This document shows, one piece after another, positions 41,965 to 50,524 of a DNA stretch of 64,000 bases (positions are counted from its first letter, which is position 1; each line of letters opens with the position of its first letter). Position numbers and translations under genes: made by a program. The DNA comes from Mycolicibacterium sp. CR10 (lineage in GTDB: Bacteria > Actinomycetota > Actinomycetes > Mycobacteriales > Mycobacteriaceae): assembly GCF_005222675.1 (NCBI RefSeq), contig NZ_STGE01000006.1, positions 124,001 to 188,000 of the forward strand, read 5' to 3'. The notes beneath the pieces are model-generated. The model made no database searches. It was not told the origin of the DNA and saw nothing but the letters and a program-made list of their open reading frames with translations.

Positions 41965-42854
41965 CTCGCCAGCTCCTCACGCTTGGCCGCCCTGGCTCCG
42001 ATGGCGCGCAGAATGAACAGGATGACGAACGAAATCGCCAGCAGCACAATGGAGATGGCGGCAGCACCGACGCGGTCGTCGTTCTCGATCAGCGTGCGGA
42101 TCCACTGCGAAGAGACCTCGGTCTCGCCCGGCACGGCGCCGCCGATCAGCACCACCGAACCGAATTCGCCGATGGCCCTGGAGAACGCCAGGCCCGCACC
42201 CGACAACAGCGACGGCAGTAGCGCGGGGAGGATCACCTTCGTCAGGATCGTGTAGTTGTTGGCGCCCAACGATGCCGCGGCCTCCTCGACCTCGCGGTCG
42301 AGTTCGAGCAGCACCGGCTGCACGGAGCGCACGACGAACGGCAGCGTGACGAACAGCAGCGCGACGCCGACACCCCACTTGGTGTGTTGCAGGTGGACGC
42401 CCACCGGACTGCTCGGCCCGTAGAGCGCCAGCATCACCAGGCTCGCGACGATCGTCGGCAGGGCGAACGGAAGGTCGATGACGGCATCGACGAGCCGTTT
42501 GCCCGGAAACTCGTCGCGGGTCAGCACCCAGGCGACCAGGAGACCGAAAACCCCGTTGACGACGGTGACGCCCACCGAGATCGTCAACGTCACCTTGAAC
42601 GACGCGAGGGCCGCGGGTGAGCTGACCGCCGTCCAGAACGCGTCCCAGCCGCCGCCGGCCGATTGCCAGAGGATCGCGGCGAGCGGGAGCAGCACGATGA
42701 GCGACAGCCACATCGTGGCCGCGCCGACCCGCAGGGAGGTGCTGCCGTGCCTCCGGTTGATCAGCCCCGAGGGCCGGCCCGAGTCACCGTCGCCGGTGAA
42801 CTCGGGCCGGACTGCCTCGGGAGCGGAGTCGACCACCCCCGAAGGAGGAGTCAT
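41961..42854 (-). CDS. cysT: Sulfate ABC transporter permease CysT
   Basis: Second membrane subunit of the sulfate importer: 297 residues with a roughly 50-residue cytoplasmic N-terminus, then six helices from TMWLSLIVLLPLAAILWQSA. The EAA loop is EEAAASLGANNYTILTKVILP. The ATG at 42854 overlaps the subI stop (ATGA); reading farther upstream only covers subI in another frame. It overlaps cysW by 4 bp at its 3' end. Confidence 0.95.
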   Translation of the reverse strand: MTPPSGVVDSAPEAVRPEFTGDGDSGRPSGLINRRHGSTSLRVGAATMWLSLIVLLPLAAILWQSAGGGWDAFWTAVSSPAALASFKVTLTISVGVTVVNGVFGLLVAWVLTRDEFPGKRLVDAVIDLPFALPTIVASLVMLALYGPSSPVGVHLQHTKWGVGVALLFVTLPFVVRSVQPVLLELDREVEEAAASLGANNYTILTKVILPALLPSLLSGAGLAFSRAIGEFGSVVLIGGAVPGETEVSSQWIRTLIENDDRVGAAAISIVLLAISFVILFILRAIGARAAKREELAR

Positions 42855-43873
42855 CCAGTGGCCTGCTTGTAGATCTTGGTGATGGTGCCATTCTCCTTGT
42901 CGAACAGCGCAGAGTCGACGTCCTTCCAACCACCCAGGTCGTCGATGGTCCACAGCTTTTCCGGGGCGGGGAATTTGTCTGCGAACTCGGCTAGCACGGC
43001 GGGGTCGACCGGCCGGAAGCCCGCCTCGGCCCACAGCGTCTGCGCCTCCGGGGTGAACTGGAAGTTCACGAATGCAGTCGCCTGCTCGAGGTGCTGGCTG
43101 GTGTTCACCACCGCCACCGGATTCTCGATCTTGAACGTCTGCGGCGGGTTGACGTGCTCGAGGTCGAAGTTCAGCGCCTCGTTCTCGTAGGCCAGCAGCA
43201 CATCTCCGCTGCCCTGCTTGAACACGTCGGTGGCTTCGCGACCGGAACCGGGACGCAGCTTGACGTGCTCGGTCACCAGCTTGGTGACGAAGTCGATGCC
43301 GGCCTGGGGGTTCTGCCCGCCGTTGCTTGCCCAGGCGTACGGGGCGAGCAGATTCCATTTGGCCGAACCCGAGCTCAGCGGGCTCGGCGTGATGACCTCG
43401 ATCCCCGGCCGCAGCAGGTCATTCCAGTCGCGGATGTTCTTGGGGTTGCCGGGCCGGACCGCCAGGCTGACGACGGAACCGAAGGGAATTCCCTTGGTGG
43501 CGCCCGCATTCCAGTTCTCGTCGACCTTGCCGGCCTTGACCAGACGGGTGATGTCGGGCTCGACCGAGAAGTTCACCAGATCGGCGGGCTTGCCCGACTC
43601 GACTGCCCGCGACTGATCGCCGGATGCTCCGTAGGAGCCGGTGACGGCGACGCCCTTGCCCTCTTCGGTGGCCGCGAACGCAGGCGCCACCTTCGCCCAA
43701 CCTGGCTCGGGCACCGCGAAAGCCACCAGCGTCAGCGTGGTCTCGGCGTTGCCCTCGCCGCTCTCGCCGACGACGTCACTGGCACCACCACCGCACCCCG
43801 CCAGCACGGTCGCCGACAGCGCGAGCGCCGCCGCTGTGCGCCAGCGTGATGTGGACTTCAGGATCTTCTGCAT
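42851..43873 (-). CDS. subI: Sulfate-binding lipoprotein SubI
   Basis: Extracytoplasmic sulfate-binding component of the CysTWA importer, lipid-anchored. The 340 residues begin with a signal peptide ending in the lipobox LAGC (cysteine near residue 26). The mature domain has sulfate-binding-protein features: LVAFAVPEPGWAKVAPAF, SYGASGDQSRAVESGKPADLV, and SPLSSGSAKWNLLAPYAW, which holds serine/glycine ligand loops. First gene of the operon; ATG at 43873 follows GGGAAGG. It is preceded by 136 bp of leader and the polycysteine ORF at 44010-44105. Confidence 0.94.
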   Translation of the reverse strand: MQKILKSTSRWRTAAALALSATVLAGCGGGASDVVGESGEGNAETTLTLVAFAVPEPGWAKVAPAFAATEEGKGVAVTGSYGASGDQSRAVESGKPADLVNFSVEPDITRLVKAGKVDENWNAGATKGIPFGSVVSLAVRPGNPKNIRDWNDLLRPGIEVITPSPLSSGSAKWNLLAPYAWASNGGQNPQAGIDFVTKLVTEHVKLRPGSGREATDVFKQGSGDVLLAYENEALNFDLEHVNPPQTFKIENPVAVVNTSQHLEQATAFVNFQFTPEAQTLWAEAGFRPVDPAVLAEFADKFPAPEKLWTIDDLGGWKDVDSALFDKENGTITKIYKQATG

Positions 43874-44009
43874 TGATGACCTTCCCAGGGTTTCGGAATT
43901 CGGAGTTCGAGAATCCGTTCCGGCAGGGAGGCGGGATTGTCCGAAGAGTTACTGAAGGCGCAGCCATGCCTCAGTCATCCCCGACACCGGACCGCGAACG
44001 GACAAGGAG
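43874..44009 (-). promoter_or_regulatory. Attenuator leader between polycysteine ORF and subI
   Basis: Non-coding leader RNA following the polycysteine stop. TCCGTTC just downstream of the stop (minus-strand sense, near 44000) can pair with GAACGGA near 43918, and local CCG/CGG stems are also possible, giving alternative folds of the type used in cysteine-responsive attenuation. Unlike the sirA leader, I could not see a simple stem over the subI ribosome-binding site. By-eye assignment. Confidence 0.45.
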
Positions 44010-44105
44010 TCAGCGACAACAACAACAAACATCGGCAACCGCGCTCAGACCCACGGCAATGAGAGCCACGATGTGGCCACTCTTGTTGCCGGACGCCGGT
44101 TGCAT
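44010..44105 (-). CDS. Polycysteine leader peptide (cysteine-responsive attenuator) of subI operon
   Basis: A 31-codon ORF starting ATG at 44105 and ending D-V-C-C-C-C-R-stop with four consecutive TGT codons. Like the sirA leader it appears leaderless: an extended -10 (TGTTAGGCT, hexamer at 44113-44118) ends seven bases before the ATG. Such ORFs upstream of subI and sirA are known cysteine sensors in M. smegmatis. The unbroken run of four identical Cys codons makes stalling on low Cys-tRNA plausible. The N-terminal part (MQPASGNKSGHIVALIAVGL) has no evident function. Confidence 0.85.
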   Translation of the reverse strand: MQPASGNKSGHIVALIAVGLSAVADVCCCCR

Positions 44106-44112
44106 GGCGCGA

Positions 44113-44118
44113 AGCCTA
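44113..44118 (-). promoter_or_regulatory. -10 element for leaderless subI-operon transcript
   Basis: On the minus strand TAGGCT, preceded by TGT (extended -10), lies seven bases before the ATG of the polycysteine ORF. This places the transcription start at the ATG itself. Confidence 0.5.
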
Positions 44119-44160
44119 ACAGAGTTGCTGTGGTTGTCCTGTCGGGGGCTTTCGCAGACG

Positions 44161-44247
44161 TCAACGGGCCAGCAGCCACATGACGACGACGAGGATGATC
44201 AGCGTGACGAGCACCAGGGTCACCCGTGATCGCGGCATTCCGCTCAT
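44161..44247 (-). CDS. 28-residue single-helix membrane peptide
   Basis: A very small ORF, ATG at 44247 overlapping the stop of the preceding 72-residue gene (ATGA), ending TGA at 44161-44163. After a short basic start (MSGMPRSR) the peptide is one hydrophobic helix, VTLVLVTLIILVVVMWLLAR. The overlap with its neighbour and the clean helix argue it is real. Function unknown; such peptides often modulate a larger membrane partner. Confidence 0.5.
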   Translation of the reverse strand: MSGMPRSRVTLVLVTLIILVVVMWLLAR

Positions 44248-44462
44248 GCGTCCTCCCGCCGAATCTCAGCTGGCGTCTCTGTTTTGGGGGGCCGGACCCG
44301 ATGAAGCAGCCGGATCCCGTTCCCCAGCGCGCCGTCGATTAACACCGCTGTGCCGTAGGCCAGCAGGAGCACCACCGGCATGACGACGATGGTCTGCGCG
44401 ACGAACGGAAGTCCAGACAGCCACAGCTCCACGCCGTCCCACCAGTTGAGGAAGCTGCCCAT
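44244..44462 (-). CDS. Small membrane protein (72 residues)
   Basis: A short conserved-looking membrane protein with an amphipathic N-terminus (MGSFLNWWDGVELWLSGLPF) and one strong transmembrane helix (AQTIVVMPVVLLLAYGTAVLI), followed by a basic tail (RLLHRVRPPKTETPAEIRRED). It occupies the place of the small membrane gene Rv2401A in M. tuberculosis, between subI and the GH15 enzyme. It overlaps the 28-residue peptide by 4 bp. No function can be assigned. Confidence 0.65.
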   Translation of the reverse strand: MGSFLNWWDGVELWLSGLPFVAQTIVVMPVVLLLAYGTAVLIDGALGNGIRLLHRVRPPKTETPAEIRREDA

Positions 44463-44547
44463 CCGGTCAGACTATTCGCTCGACCACCACAGGAAACACC
44501 GGGTGTTCCGCTAGACGCCGAGGTATCCCGCAGTCGATGATGTGCCC

Positions 44548-46548
44548 ATGGTTCTGCAGCACATCGACGCGTCCGACGGTGCGTCTCTGGACAACGAGTC
44601 GACCTTTGCAGTGGTTTCCCAGCCGCCCTCCACCGGCGGTTCGCTGCGCAACCCGTTCCCTCCCATCGCGGACTACGCGTTCCTGTCCGACTGCGAGACC
44701 ACCTGCCTGATCTCGGCGGCCGGCTCGGTGGAGTGGATGTGTGTGCCGCGTCCGGACTCCCCCAGCGTGTTCGGGGCGATCCTGGACCGCGGCGCCGGAC
44801 ACTTCCGGCTCGGGCCCTACGGGGTGTCGGTACCTGCGGCCCGGCGGTACCTTCCGGGCAGCCTGATCCTGGAAACGACGTGGCAGACCCACACCGGCTG
44901 GGTGATCGTGCGGGACGCGCTGGTGATGGGACCCTGGCACGACCTCGAGACCCGTTCACGCACCCATCGTCGTACCCCGATGGACTGGGACGCCGAACAC
45001 ATCCTGCTGCGCACCGTGCGGTGCGTGAGCGGCACAGTGGAGTTGGTGATGAGCTGCGAGCCGTCATTCGACTACCACCGCAGCACCGCCAGCTGGGAGT
45101 ACTCCGCGCAGGCGTACGGCGAGGCGATCGCGCGGGCGACCAAGGACCCGGATTCCCAACCCACCCTGCGGCTGACCACCAACCTGCGCATCGGGTTGGA
45201 GGGTCGCGAGGCGCGGGCGCGGACCCGGTTGAGCGAGGGCGACAATGTATTCGTCGCGTTGAGCTGGTCCGGGCATCCGTCCCCTCAGACGTTCGAAGAC
45301 GCCTCCGACAAGATGTGGAAGACCAGCGAGTGCTGGCGCCAGTGGATCAACGTCGGCGACTTCCCCGACCATCCGTGGCGCGCCTACCTGCAGCGCAGCG
45401 CGCTGACCCTCAAAGGCCTGACCTACTCTCCGACCGGCGCGCTGCTGGCCGCACCCACCACGTCGCTGCCGGAAACGCCTCAGGGTGAACGCAATTGGGA
45501 CTACCGGTACGCGTGGGTACGCGATTCCACCTTCGCGTTGTGGGGTCTCTACACCCTGGGCCTGGATCGTGAGGCCGACGACTTCTTCGCCTTCATCGCC
45601 GACGTGTCCGGGGCCAATAACGGCGAGCGGCACCCGCTGCAGGTGATGTACGGCGTCGGCGGGGAACGCAGCCTCGTCGAAGAAGAACTCAATCACCTTT
45701 CCGGCTACGACAACGCCCGACCGGTGCGCATCGGCAACGGTGCGTTCGACCAGATGCAGCACGACATCTGGGGCACCATGCTCGACTCGGTGTACCTGCA
45801 CACCAAGTCCCGTGAACAGATCCCCGAAACACTGTGGCCCGTCCTCAAGGAACAGGTCGAGGAGGCCATCAAGCACTGGCGCGAACCCGACCGCGGCATC
45901 TGGGAGGTTCGCGGCGAGCCGAAGCACTTCACCTCGAGCAAGATCATGTGTTGGGTGGCGCTCGACCGCGGCGCCAAGCTCGCCGAACTGGAGGGCGAGA
46001 AGTCCTACGCCCAGCAGTGGCGGGTGATCGCCGAGGAGATCAAGGCCGACATCCTCGAACACGGCGTCGACTCCCGCGGGGTGCTCACTCAGCGCTACGG
46101 CGACGACGCTCTGGACGCCTCACTGCTGCTGGCGGTGCTGACCCGGTTCCTGCCCCCGGACGATCCGCGGATCCGTGCGACGGTGCTGGCGATCGCCGAT
46201 GAGCTCACCGAAGAAGGCCTGGTGCTGCGCTACCGCGTCGAACAGACCGACGACGGCCTCTCCGGCGAGGAGGGCACCTTCACCATCTGCTCGTTCTGGC
46301 TGGTGTCGGCGCTGGTCGAGATCGGTGAGTTCCACCGCGCCAAGCACCTGTGCGAACGGCTGCTGTCCTTTGCGAGCCCGCTGCACCTCTACGCCGAGGA
46401 GATCGAACCGCGCACCGGCAGGCACCTGGGTAACTTCCCGCAGGCGTTCACCCACCTGGCCCTGATCAACGCCGTGGTGCACGTCATCCGCGCCGAGGAA
46501 GAGGCCGACAGCTCCGGGAACTTCCAGCCCGCCAACGCACCGATGTAG
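44548..46548 (+). CDS. GH15-family trehalase-like glycoside hydrolase
   Basis: A 666-residue glucoamylase-like enzyme matching Rv2402, a GH15 protein reported as a mycobacterial trehalase. The N-terminal beta-sandwich begins near PFPPIADYAFLSDCETTCLIS. The (alpha/alpha)6 catalytic barrel shows WDYRYAWVRDSTFALWGLYTLG, GEPKHFTSSKIMCWVALDRG and two acidic motifs consistent with the GH15 acid/base pair, in LSGEEGTFTICSFW and YAEEIEPRTGRHLGNFPQAFTH. ATG at 44548 is preferred; a GTG two codons upstream is possible. It is monocistronic, convergent with a lipoprotein gene. Trehalose specificity is family knowledge, not visible here. Confidence 0.88.
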   Translation: MVLQHIDASDGASLDNESTFAVVSQPPSTGGSLRNPFPPIADYAFLSDCETTCLISAAGSVEWMCVPRPDSPSVFGAILDRGAGHFRLGPYGVSVPAARRYLPGSLILETTWQTHTGWVIVRDALVMGPWHDLETRSRTHRRTPMDWDAEHILLRTVRCVSGTVELVMSCEPSFDYHRSTASWEYSAQAYGEAIARATKDPDSQPTLRLTTNLRIGLEGREARARTRLSEGDNVFVALSWSGHPSPQTFEDASDKMWKTSECWRQWINVGDFPDHPWRAYLQRSALTLKGLTYSPTGALLAAPTTSLPETPQGERNWDYRYAWVRDSTFALWGLYTLGLDREADDFFAFIADVSGANNGERHPLQVMYGVGGERSLVEEELNHLSGYDNARPVRIGNGAFDQMQHDIWGTMLDSVYLHTKSREQIPETLWPVLKEQVEEAIKHWREPDRGIWEVRGEPKHFTSSKIMCWVALDRGAKLAELEGEKSYAQQWRVIAEEIKADILEHGVDSRGVLTQRYGDDALDASLLLAVLTRFLPPDDPRIRATVLAIADELTEEGLVLRYRVEQTDDGLSGEEGTFTICSFWLVSALVEIGEFHRAKHLCERLLSFASPLHLYAEEIEPRTGRHLGNFPQAFTHLALINAVVHVIRAEEEADSSGNFQPANAPM

Positions 46549-46578
46549 CCGGGGCTACTTCCACGTAGCCGGAGCTAC
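46545..46578. terminator. Duplicated hairpin at convergent gene ends
   Basis: Two near-identical 14-bp palindromes, GTAGCCGGGGCTAC (46545-46558) and GTAGCCGGAGCTAC (46565-46578), sit 20 bp apart. The first contains the GH15 stop codon, the second the stop codon of the converging lipoprotein gene. The short period and overlap with both stops suggest a duplicated bidirectional terminator-like element. Confidence 0.55.
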
Positions 46579-47300
46579 TTCGCGGCGTTCTCGACCATCG
46601 CGTTGGCCATCTCGGCGGCTTCGTCGGTGATGCTGTACCCGCACGCCCACGCCTCGACCGTCACGTTGGAGACCAACGACAGAGCGTGCTGGCAGGCCCA
46701 CCCATCGGCACCTTCCTGCGTGGTCATCTGGGTGAGCAGCGTGTCGCCGGCGTCGACGTCGTCGAGCTTCCAGAGGTAGTCGCCCTCTCCCACCGCCACC
46801 GCATCGTTGGCGCACTCCTGCCACGTCGAGGCCGAATCATCGAAGAAGCCCTGGGCGTTCTCGGCCGCCGGGTAGAGCACGACCGTCTGTTCGACCCAGT
46901 GGTCGTTGTCGTCGGAGGGTTCGCGCGCCACCTGGTCCCGAACCGCCGTCCAGCCCGTACCCGCGTACACCGGTTCCTCGGCCCCGTAGACCGCGCCGAG
47001 GCAGTCGGGATCGGACACGTCTGCCGAATGATCGGTCATCTCGTCGAGTTCGCTGGTGACTTCCATCTGCGTCGAGCCGACGATGTCGTTGATGTCATCG
47101 ATGGTGAGCAGGATGCCGTCCAGCTTGGCCTCGTCGAGCGGCGGAACGTTCTGCGTGTTCGGACCCCCGGATTGCCCTTGACTCGAATTCTGGCGGACGG
47201 CCGTTCCCGACACCGTGCTCACACATCCGCAGAGCAGCACCGACGCCGCGATCACCGCGCCGACCGCACAGGCGCGGGGGACCGAAAGCAAGTCGTTCAC
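46575..47300 (-). CDS. PknH-sensor-like lipoprotein (LppH type)
   Basis: Secreted lipoprotein of 241 residues with a signal peptide ending in LLCGC, where the lipobox cysteine lies about 28 residues from the GTG at 47300. The mature part resembles the extracellular domain of the kinase PknH: a helix with [46 protein letters not shown] and paired cysteines (DPDCLG, WQECAND, WACQHAL, EAWACGY) expected to form disulfides. It is close in sequence to the lipoprotein at 49822-50514. Function unknown; ligand binding at the cell envelope is the family guess. Confidence 0.82.
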   Translation of the reverse strand: MNDLLSVPRACAVGAVIAASVLLCGCVSTVSGTAVRQNSSQGQSGGPNTQNVPPLDEAKLDGILLTIDDINDIVGSTQMEVTSELDEMTDHSADVSDPDCLGAVYGAEEPVYAGTGWTAVRDQVAREPSDDNDHWVEQTVVLYPAAENAQGFFDDSASTWQECANDAVAVGEGDYLWKLDDVDAGDTLLTQMTTQEGADGWACQHALSLVSNVTVEAWACGYSITDEAAEMANAMVENAAK

Positions 47301-47338
47301 CGCGTCATTGTCCCCCACGGCCACCGATTGCGGCACTG

Positions 47339-48082
47339 TCAGCGCTGCGCAGCGACTTTGTCGAGAATCAGCTGGGCGACGCCGACCGCCGGCTGCGCCC
47401 CGCCGACCCCTCGCGGGTCGGCCAATTCGACGTCGACGATGCAATCGCCGAACACACCCAGTGCGCGCATCCCCGGCGGGGAGGCCGTGGCGGCCGACGC
47501 GTGCAGGACGCTGGCCGAGACCACCCGCTCATCGAAAGTCACCTCGGACACCCTGCTCACCTCGTCGGCACCCGGTTTGGCGTGTTGCAGTGCCACGGTC
47601 TGGCCGTTGCAGCGCCGCCACTTGTCGGCGGTCGCCGCGAAGAACTCCTGGGCGGCGCCGGAGCTCGCCATCTGCACCACCCCGAAGTATGCGGAGACCG
47701 GCGGGCCGTCGAAGCCACCTCCGGTCCAGGAGCCGCTGGCCACCGACCGCACCGGGCTGTCGTCGTAGACGATTTTCTGGAGCCGGTAGGCGGTGCTGAC
47801 ACAGTCCAGCGGCACCGCCTCGGCGTCACCCACATTGCGCAGCAACATGTCGGTGCCGCCTTGGACCTGGGGCCCCATGAATCCGTTGGGGCCGGTGCCC
47901 AACGCCGCGGACAGCTCGTCCGCGGTCGGCAGAAACTGTCCCAGCGGAACCGCCGCCAGCGGCTTTGCCGCCTGCTCGATGCGGACCGCGGGTCGATCGT
48001 CGACCGGCGCACCCGTACAGCCCGCCAGCGCGATGCATGCGCAGACCGCGCTGGCGATTCCCGCAGGGCGCTTCATCGACAT
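47339..48082 (-). CDS. lppR: Lipoprotein LppR (PknH-sensor-like)
   Basis: A 247-residue lipoprotein in the place of Rv2403c. Its signal peptide ends in the lipobox LAGC ([22 protein letters not shown] is about 22 residues, starting ATG at 48082 after GAGAGACC). The mature domain has the PknH extracellular-like pattern: [48 protein letters not shown] and a C-terminal [12 protein letters not shown], again with four spaced cysteines. It shares the fold but not close sequence with the two flanking lipoproteins. It is 38 bp upstream of the preceding lipoprotein gene on the same strand, so they may be co-transcribed. Confidence 0.85.
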   Translation of the reverse strand: MSMKRPAGIASAVCACIALAGCTGAPVDDRPAVRIEQAAKPLAAVPLGQFLPTADELSAALGTGPNGFMGPQVQGGTDMLLRNVGDAEAVPLDCVSTAYRLQKIVYDDSPVRSVASGSWTGGGFDGPPVSAYFGVVQMASSGAAQEFFAATADKWRRCNGQTVALQHAKPGADEVSRVSEVTFDERVVSASVLHASAATASPPGMRALGVFGDCIVDVELADPRGVGGAQPAVGVAQLILDKVAAQR

Positions 48083-48271
48083 CCGGTCTCTCCTGACGAA
48101 CGTGTCACTTCCGTAACACTTCAGCACGTCGCAGGCCGACGCGCGACCGGTTCGGTCAGAAGTACCCGTTGGACGAGGTCGCCGTCTTCAACCCGCGCGG
48201 TACGCGGGATCGCCGACGGCGGCGGATACGCGGTTTCGTGTCCCTTCCATCACCGACGTAAGGTCACCACC

Positions 48272-49207
48272 ATGGGCAAGATCTACGCCAATGTCAGCGA
48301 ACTCGTTGGCCGCACCCCTCTGGTCCGGCTGAACAGATTGACCGAGGGCCTCGATGCCCAGGTGGTCGCCAAACTCGAGTTCTACAACCCCGCCAACAGC
48401 GTCAAGGACCGCATCGGCGTCGCGATCATCGACGCGGCCGAACAATCGGGCGAATTGAAGCCCGGCGGCACCATCGTCGAAGCCACCAGTGGAAACACGG
48501 GTATCGCGCTTGCGATGGTCGGCGCGGCGCGTGGGTACAAAGTCATCCTCACGATGCCGGAGACGATGTCGACCGAACGCCGAGTGATGTTGCGCGCGTT
48601 CGGAGCCGAGATCGTGCTGACCCCAGGCGCCGAAGGAATGGCCGGCGCCTTGGCCAGAGCCAAGCAGATCATCGCCGATACCGAAAACGCCGTCGCCGCC
48701 AACCAGTTCGGGAACCCGGCCAATCCCGCGATCCACGAACAGACCACGGCCGAGGAGATCTGGGCCGACACCGACGGCAAGGTCGACATCTTCGTCGCCG
48801 GTATCGGCACGGGTGGAACGATCACCGGGGTCGGCCACATTCTGAAGGACCGCAATCCCGACGTGCAGATCATCGGCGTCGAACCCAAGGATTCCCCGAT
48901 CCTCAACGGCGGCGATCCCGGACCCCACAAGATTCAGGGGATCGGTCCGAACTTCGTGCCCGAGATCCTCGACAGGACGATTTACGACGAGATCATCGAC
49001 GCCCAGTTCGACGATGCCATCCGGGTCGCGCGGGCGCTGGGCGCCGAAGAGGGCATCCTTGGTGGCATCTCTACCGGCGCGAACGTCTGGGCCGCACTCG
49101 AGGTGGCCAAGCGCCCGGAGAATGCCGGCAAGCTCATCGTCACGATCGTCTGCGACTTCGGTGAGCGCTACATCTCCACGGCGCTTTTCGAACACATCCG
49201 GGACTGA
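48272..49207 (+). CDS. cysK: O-acetylserine sulfhydrylase (cysteine synthase A) CysK
   Basis: PLP enzyme forming cysteine from O-acetylserine and sulfide. The 311 residues contain the PLP lysine in [14 protein letters not shown] (residue about 44), the substrate loop [15 protein letters not shown], the phosphate-binding [12 protein letters not shown] and a C-terminal [13 protein letters not shown] motif ([14 protein letters not shown]). ATG at 48272 opens [22 protein letters not shown]. cysE follows 4 bp after the stop. In M. tuberculosis the equivalent cysK1-cysE pair (Rv2334-2335) is at another locus; here it has joined the sulfur region. Confidence 0.95.
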   Translation: MGKIYANVSELVGRTPLVRLNRLTEGLDAQVVAKLEFYNPANSVKDRIGVAIIDAAEQSGELKPGGTIVEATSGNTGIALAMVGAARGYKVILTMPETMSTERRVMLRAFGAEIVLTPGAEGMAGALARAKQIIADTENAVAANQFGNPANPAIHEQTTAEEIWADTDGKVDIFVAGIGTGGTITGVGHILKDRNPDVQIIGVEPKDSPILNGGDPGPHKIQGIGPNFVPEILDRTIYDEIIDAQFDDAIRVARALGAEEGILGGISTGANVWAALEVAKRPENAGKLIVTIVCDFGERYISTALFEHIRD

Positions 49208-49211
49208 GCGC

Positions 49212-49796
49212 GTGTCGCTGCTCTCCTCACTGCGCGAGGATCTGCAGAACGCGCGCGCGCATGACCCCGCGTCACGCGGTGACGTCGAGAACGCGCTCGT
49301 CTACTCGGGTCTGCACGCGATTTGGGCTTACCGTCTGGCGCACCGGTGGTGGGCCCGGCCGGCGCTGCGTGGGCCCGCGAGGGTGCTGTCCCAGGTGACA
49401 CGGTTCGCGACCGGAATCGAGATCCACCCGGGTGCGACGATCGGCCGCAGGTTTTTCATCGACCACGGAATGGGCGTGGTGATCGGCGAAACGACCGAGA
49501 TCGGTGACGACGTGATGATGTACCACGGGGTGACTCTGGGCGGCCGCTCGCTGCAGCACGGCAAACGCCACCCCACGATCGGCGACCGGGTCACCGTCGG
49601 TGCGGGTGCGAAGATTCTGGGACCGCTGCACGTCGGTGACGACAGTGCGATCGGCGCCAATTCTGTTGTGACCCACGATGTTCCCGCGGAGTCGATCGCC
49701 ACCGGTATCCCCGCAGTGGTGCGCCACCGCAGTGACAAGCAGCGCGAGCCGGGGGTCGACCCCACGTGCTACATCGACCCCGCGATGTACATCTGA
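49212..49796 (+). CDS. cysE: Serine O-acetyltransferase CysE
   Basis: Makes O-acetylserine for CysK. At 194 residues it is a short-form enzyme: an N-terminal helical part ([21 protein letters not shown]) and a left-handed beta-helix of hexapeptide repeats ([24 protein letters not shown] across strands, then [16 protein letters not shown]). The catalytic histidines lie in FIDHGMG and YHGVTLGG. The C-terminus ends in isoleucine (DPAMYI), the residue other CysE proteins insert into the CysK active site to form the cysteine synthase complex. GTG at 49212 is 4 bp after cysK. Confidence 0.93.
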   Translation: MSLLSSLREDLQNARAHDPASRGDVENALVYSGLHAIWAYRLAHRWWARPALRGPARVLSQVTRFATGIEIHPGATIGRRFFIDHGMGVVIGETTEIGDDVMMYHGVTLGGRSLQHGKRHPTIGDRVTVGAGAKILGPLHVGDDSAIGANSVVTHDVPAESIATGIPAVVRHRSDKQREPGVDPTCYIDPAMYI

Positions 49797-49821
49797 GCCA
49801 TGGCGCCGCGAAGTCCAGGCT

Positions 49822-50514
49822 CTACCGGTCGGCAGCCTTCTCCACCATCCTGGTGACCAGGGTGGTCGCTTCATCGGTGACCTGCGCGCTACACGCCGAC
49901 ACCTCGATGACGACGTTGGATGCCGCAGTCAGCGCGTGCTCGCACTGCCAGTCGCCGAAATCCGCGTTCTCGGAAACCTGACTCACAATGCCGTCATTGC
50001 GGACGACATCCATCAACTCCCAGTCGTGCCAGCCCTCGCCGTCGTACACCGACACCGTCGATCCTGCGCAGCCTTTCCAGGTCCGCTCGGACTCATCGAC
50101 GAACGTCTCGGCGGCCTCGACTGAAGGAAGCACCACCGCGGTCTGTTCCACCCAGTGCTCGTAGTCATCGCCGGCCTCACTGGCCAATCGGGTGAGCACC
50201 GCCGTGAAGCCGGTGCCGTCGTACACCGGTTCCTCAGCGGTGTAGACGGTTCCGAGGCAGTCGGGATCGGACACGTCGCTGGAATCGTCGGTCATCTCGG
50301 CGATCTCGTTGTTGATCTCCATCGCCAGCGTGCCGAGAAGTTGGTCCAGTTCGTCGGGAGTCAGCAGAATCTCATCGAGATCCCGCTCCTCCAGCAGGGA
50401 TTGGCCCTGCGGGGACGCATCCTGGGCGCGCACCGCGGTACCGTCCACCGTGGTGGCGCACCCCGACAGCGCGAGCATGGCCAGGACGGCACCCGCGCGC
50501 AGACCGGCCTTCAC
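49822..50514 (-). CDS. PknH-sensor-like lipoprotein, paralogue of the 46575-47300 gene
   Basis: A 230-residue lipoprotein from GTG at 50514 (MKAGLRAGAVLAMLALSGC: lipobox LSGC). The mature domain parallels the lipoprotein at 46575-47300 over most of its length: [59 protein letters not shown] and the final disulfide cysteines. An ATG at 50553 inside lepA would lengthen it without a better signal peptide. It is downstream of lepA by 10 bp on the same strand. Function unknown. Confidence 0.8.
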   Translation of the reverse strand: MKAGLRAGAVLAMLALSGCATTVDGTAVRAQDASPQGQSLLEERDLDEILLTPDELDQLLGTLAMEINNEIAEMTDDSSDVSDPDCLGTVYTAEEPVYDGTGFTAVLTRLASEAGDDYEHWVEQTAVVLPSVEAAETFVDESERTWKGCAGSTVSVYDGEGWHDWELMDVVRNDGIVSQVSENADFGDWQCEHALTAASNVVIEVSACSAQVTDEATTLVTRMVEKAADR

Positions 50515-50524
50515 CGCCGCCTGG

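Noticed and set aside
48192..48208. CCCGCG/CGCGGG stem upstream of cysK as attenuator
   Set aside because: No polycysteine ORF was found next to it, and the stem is far from the cysK ribosome-binding site.
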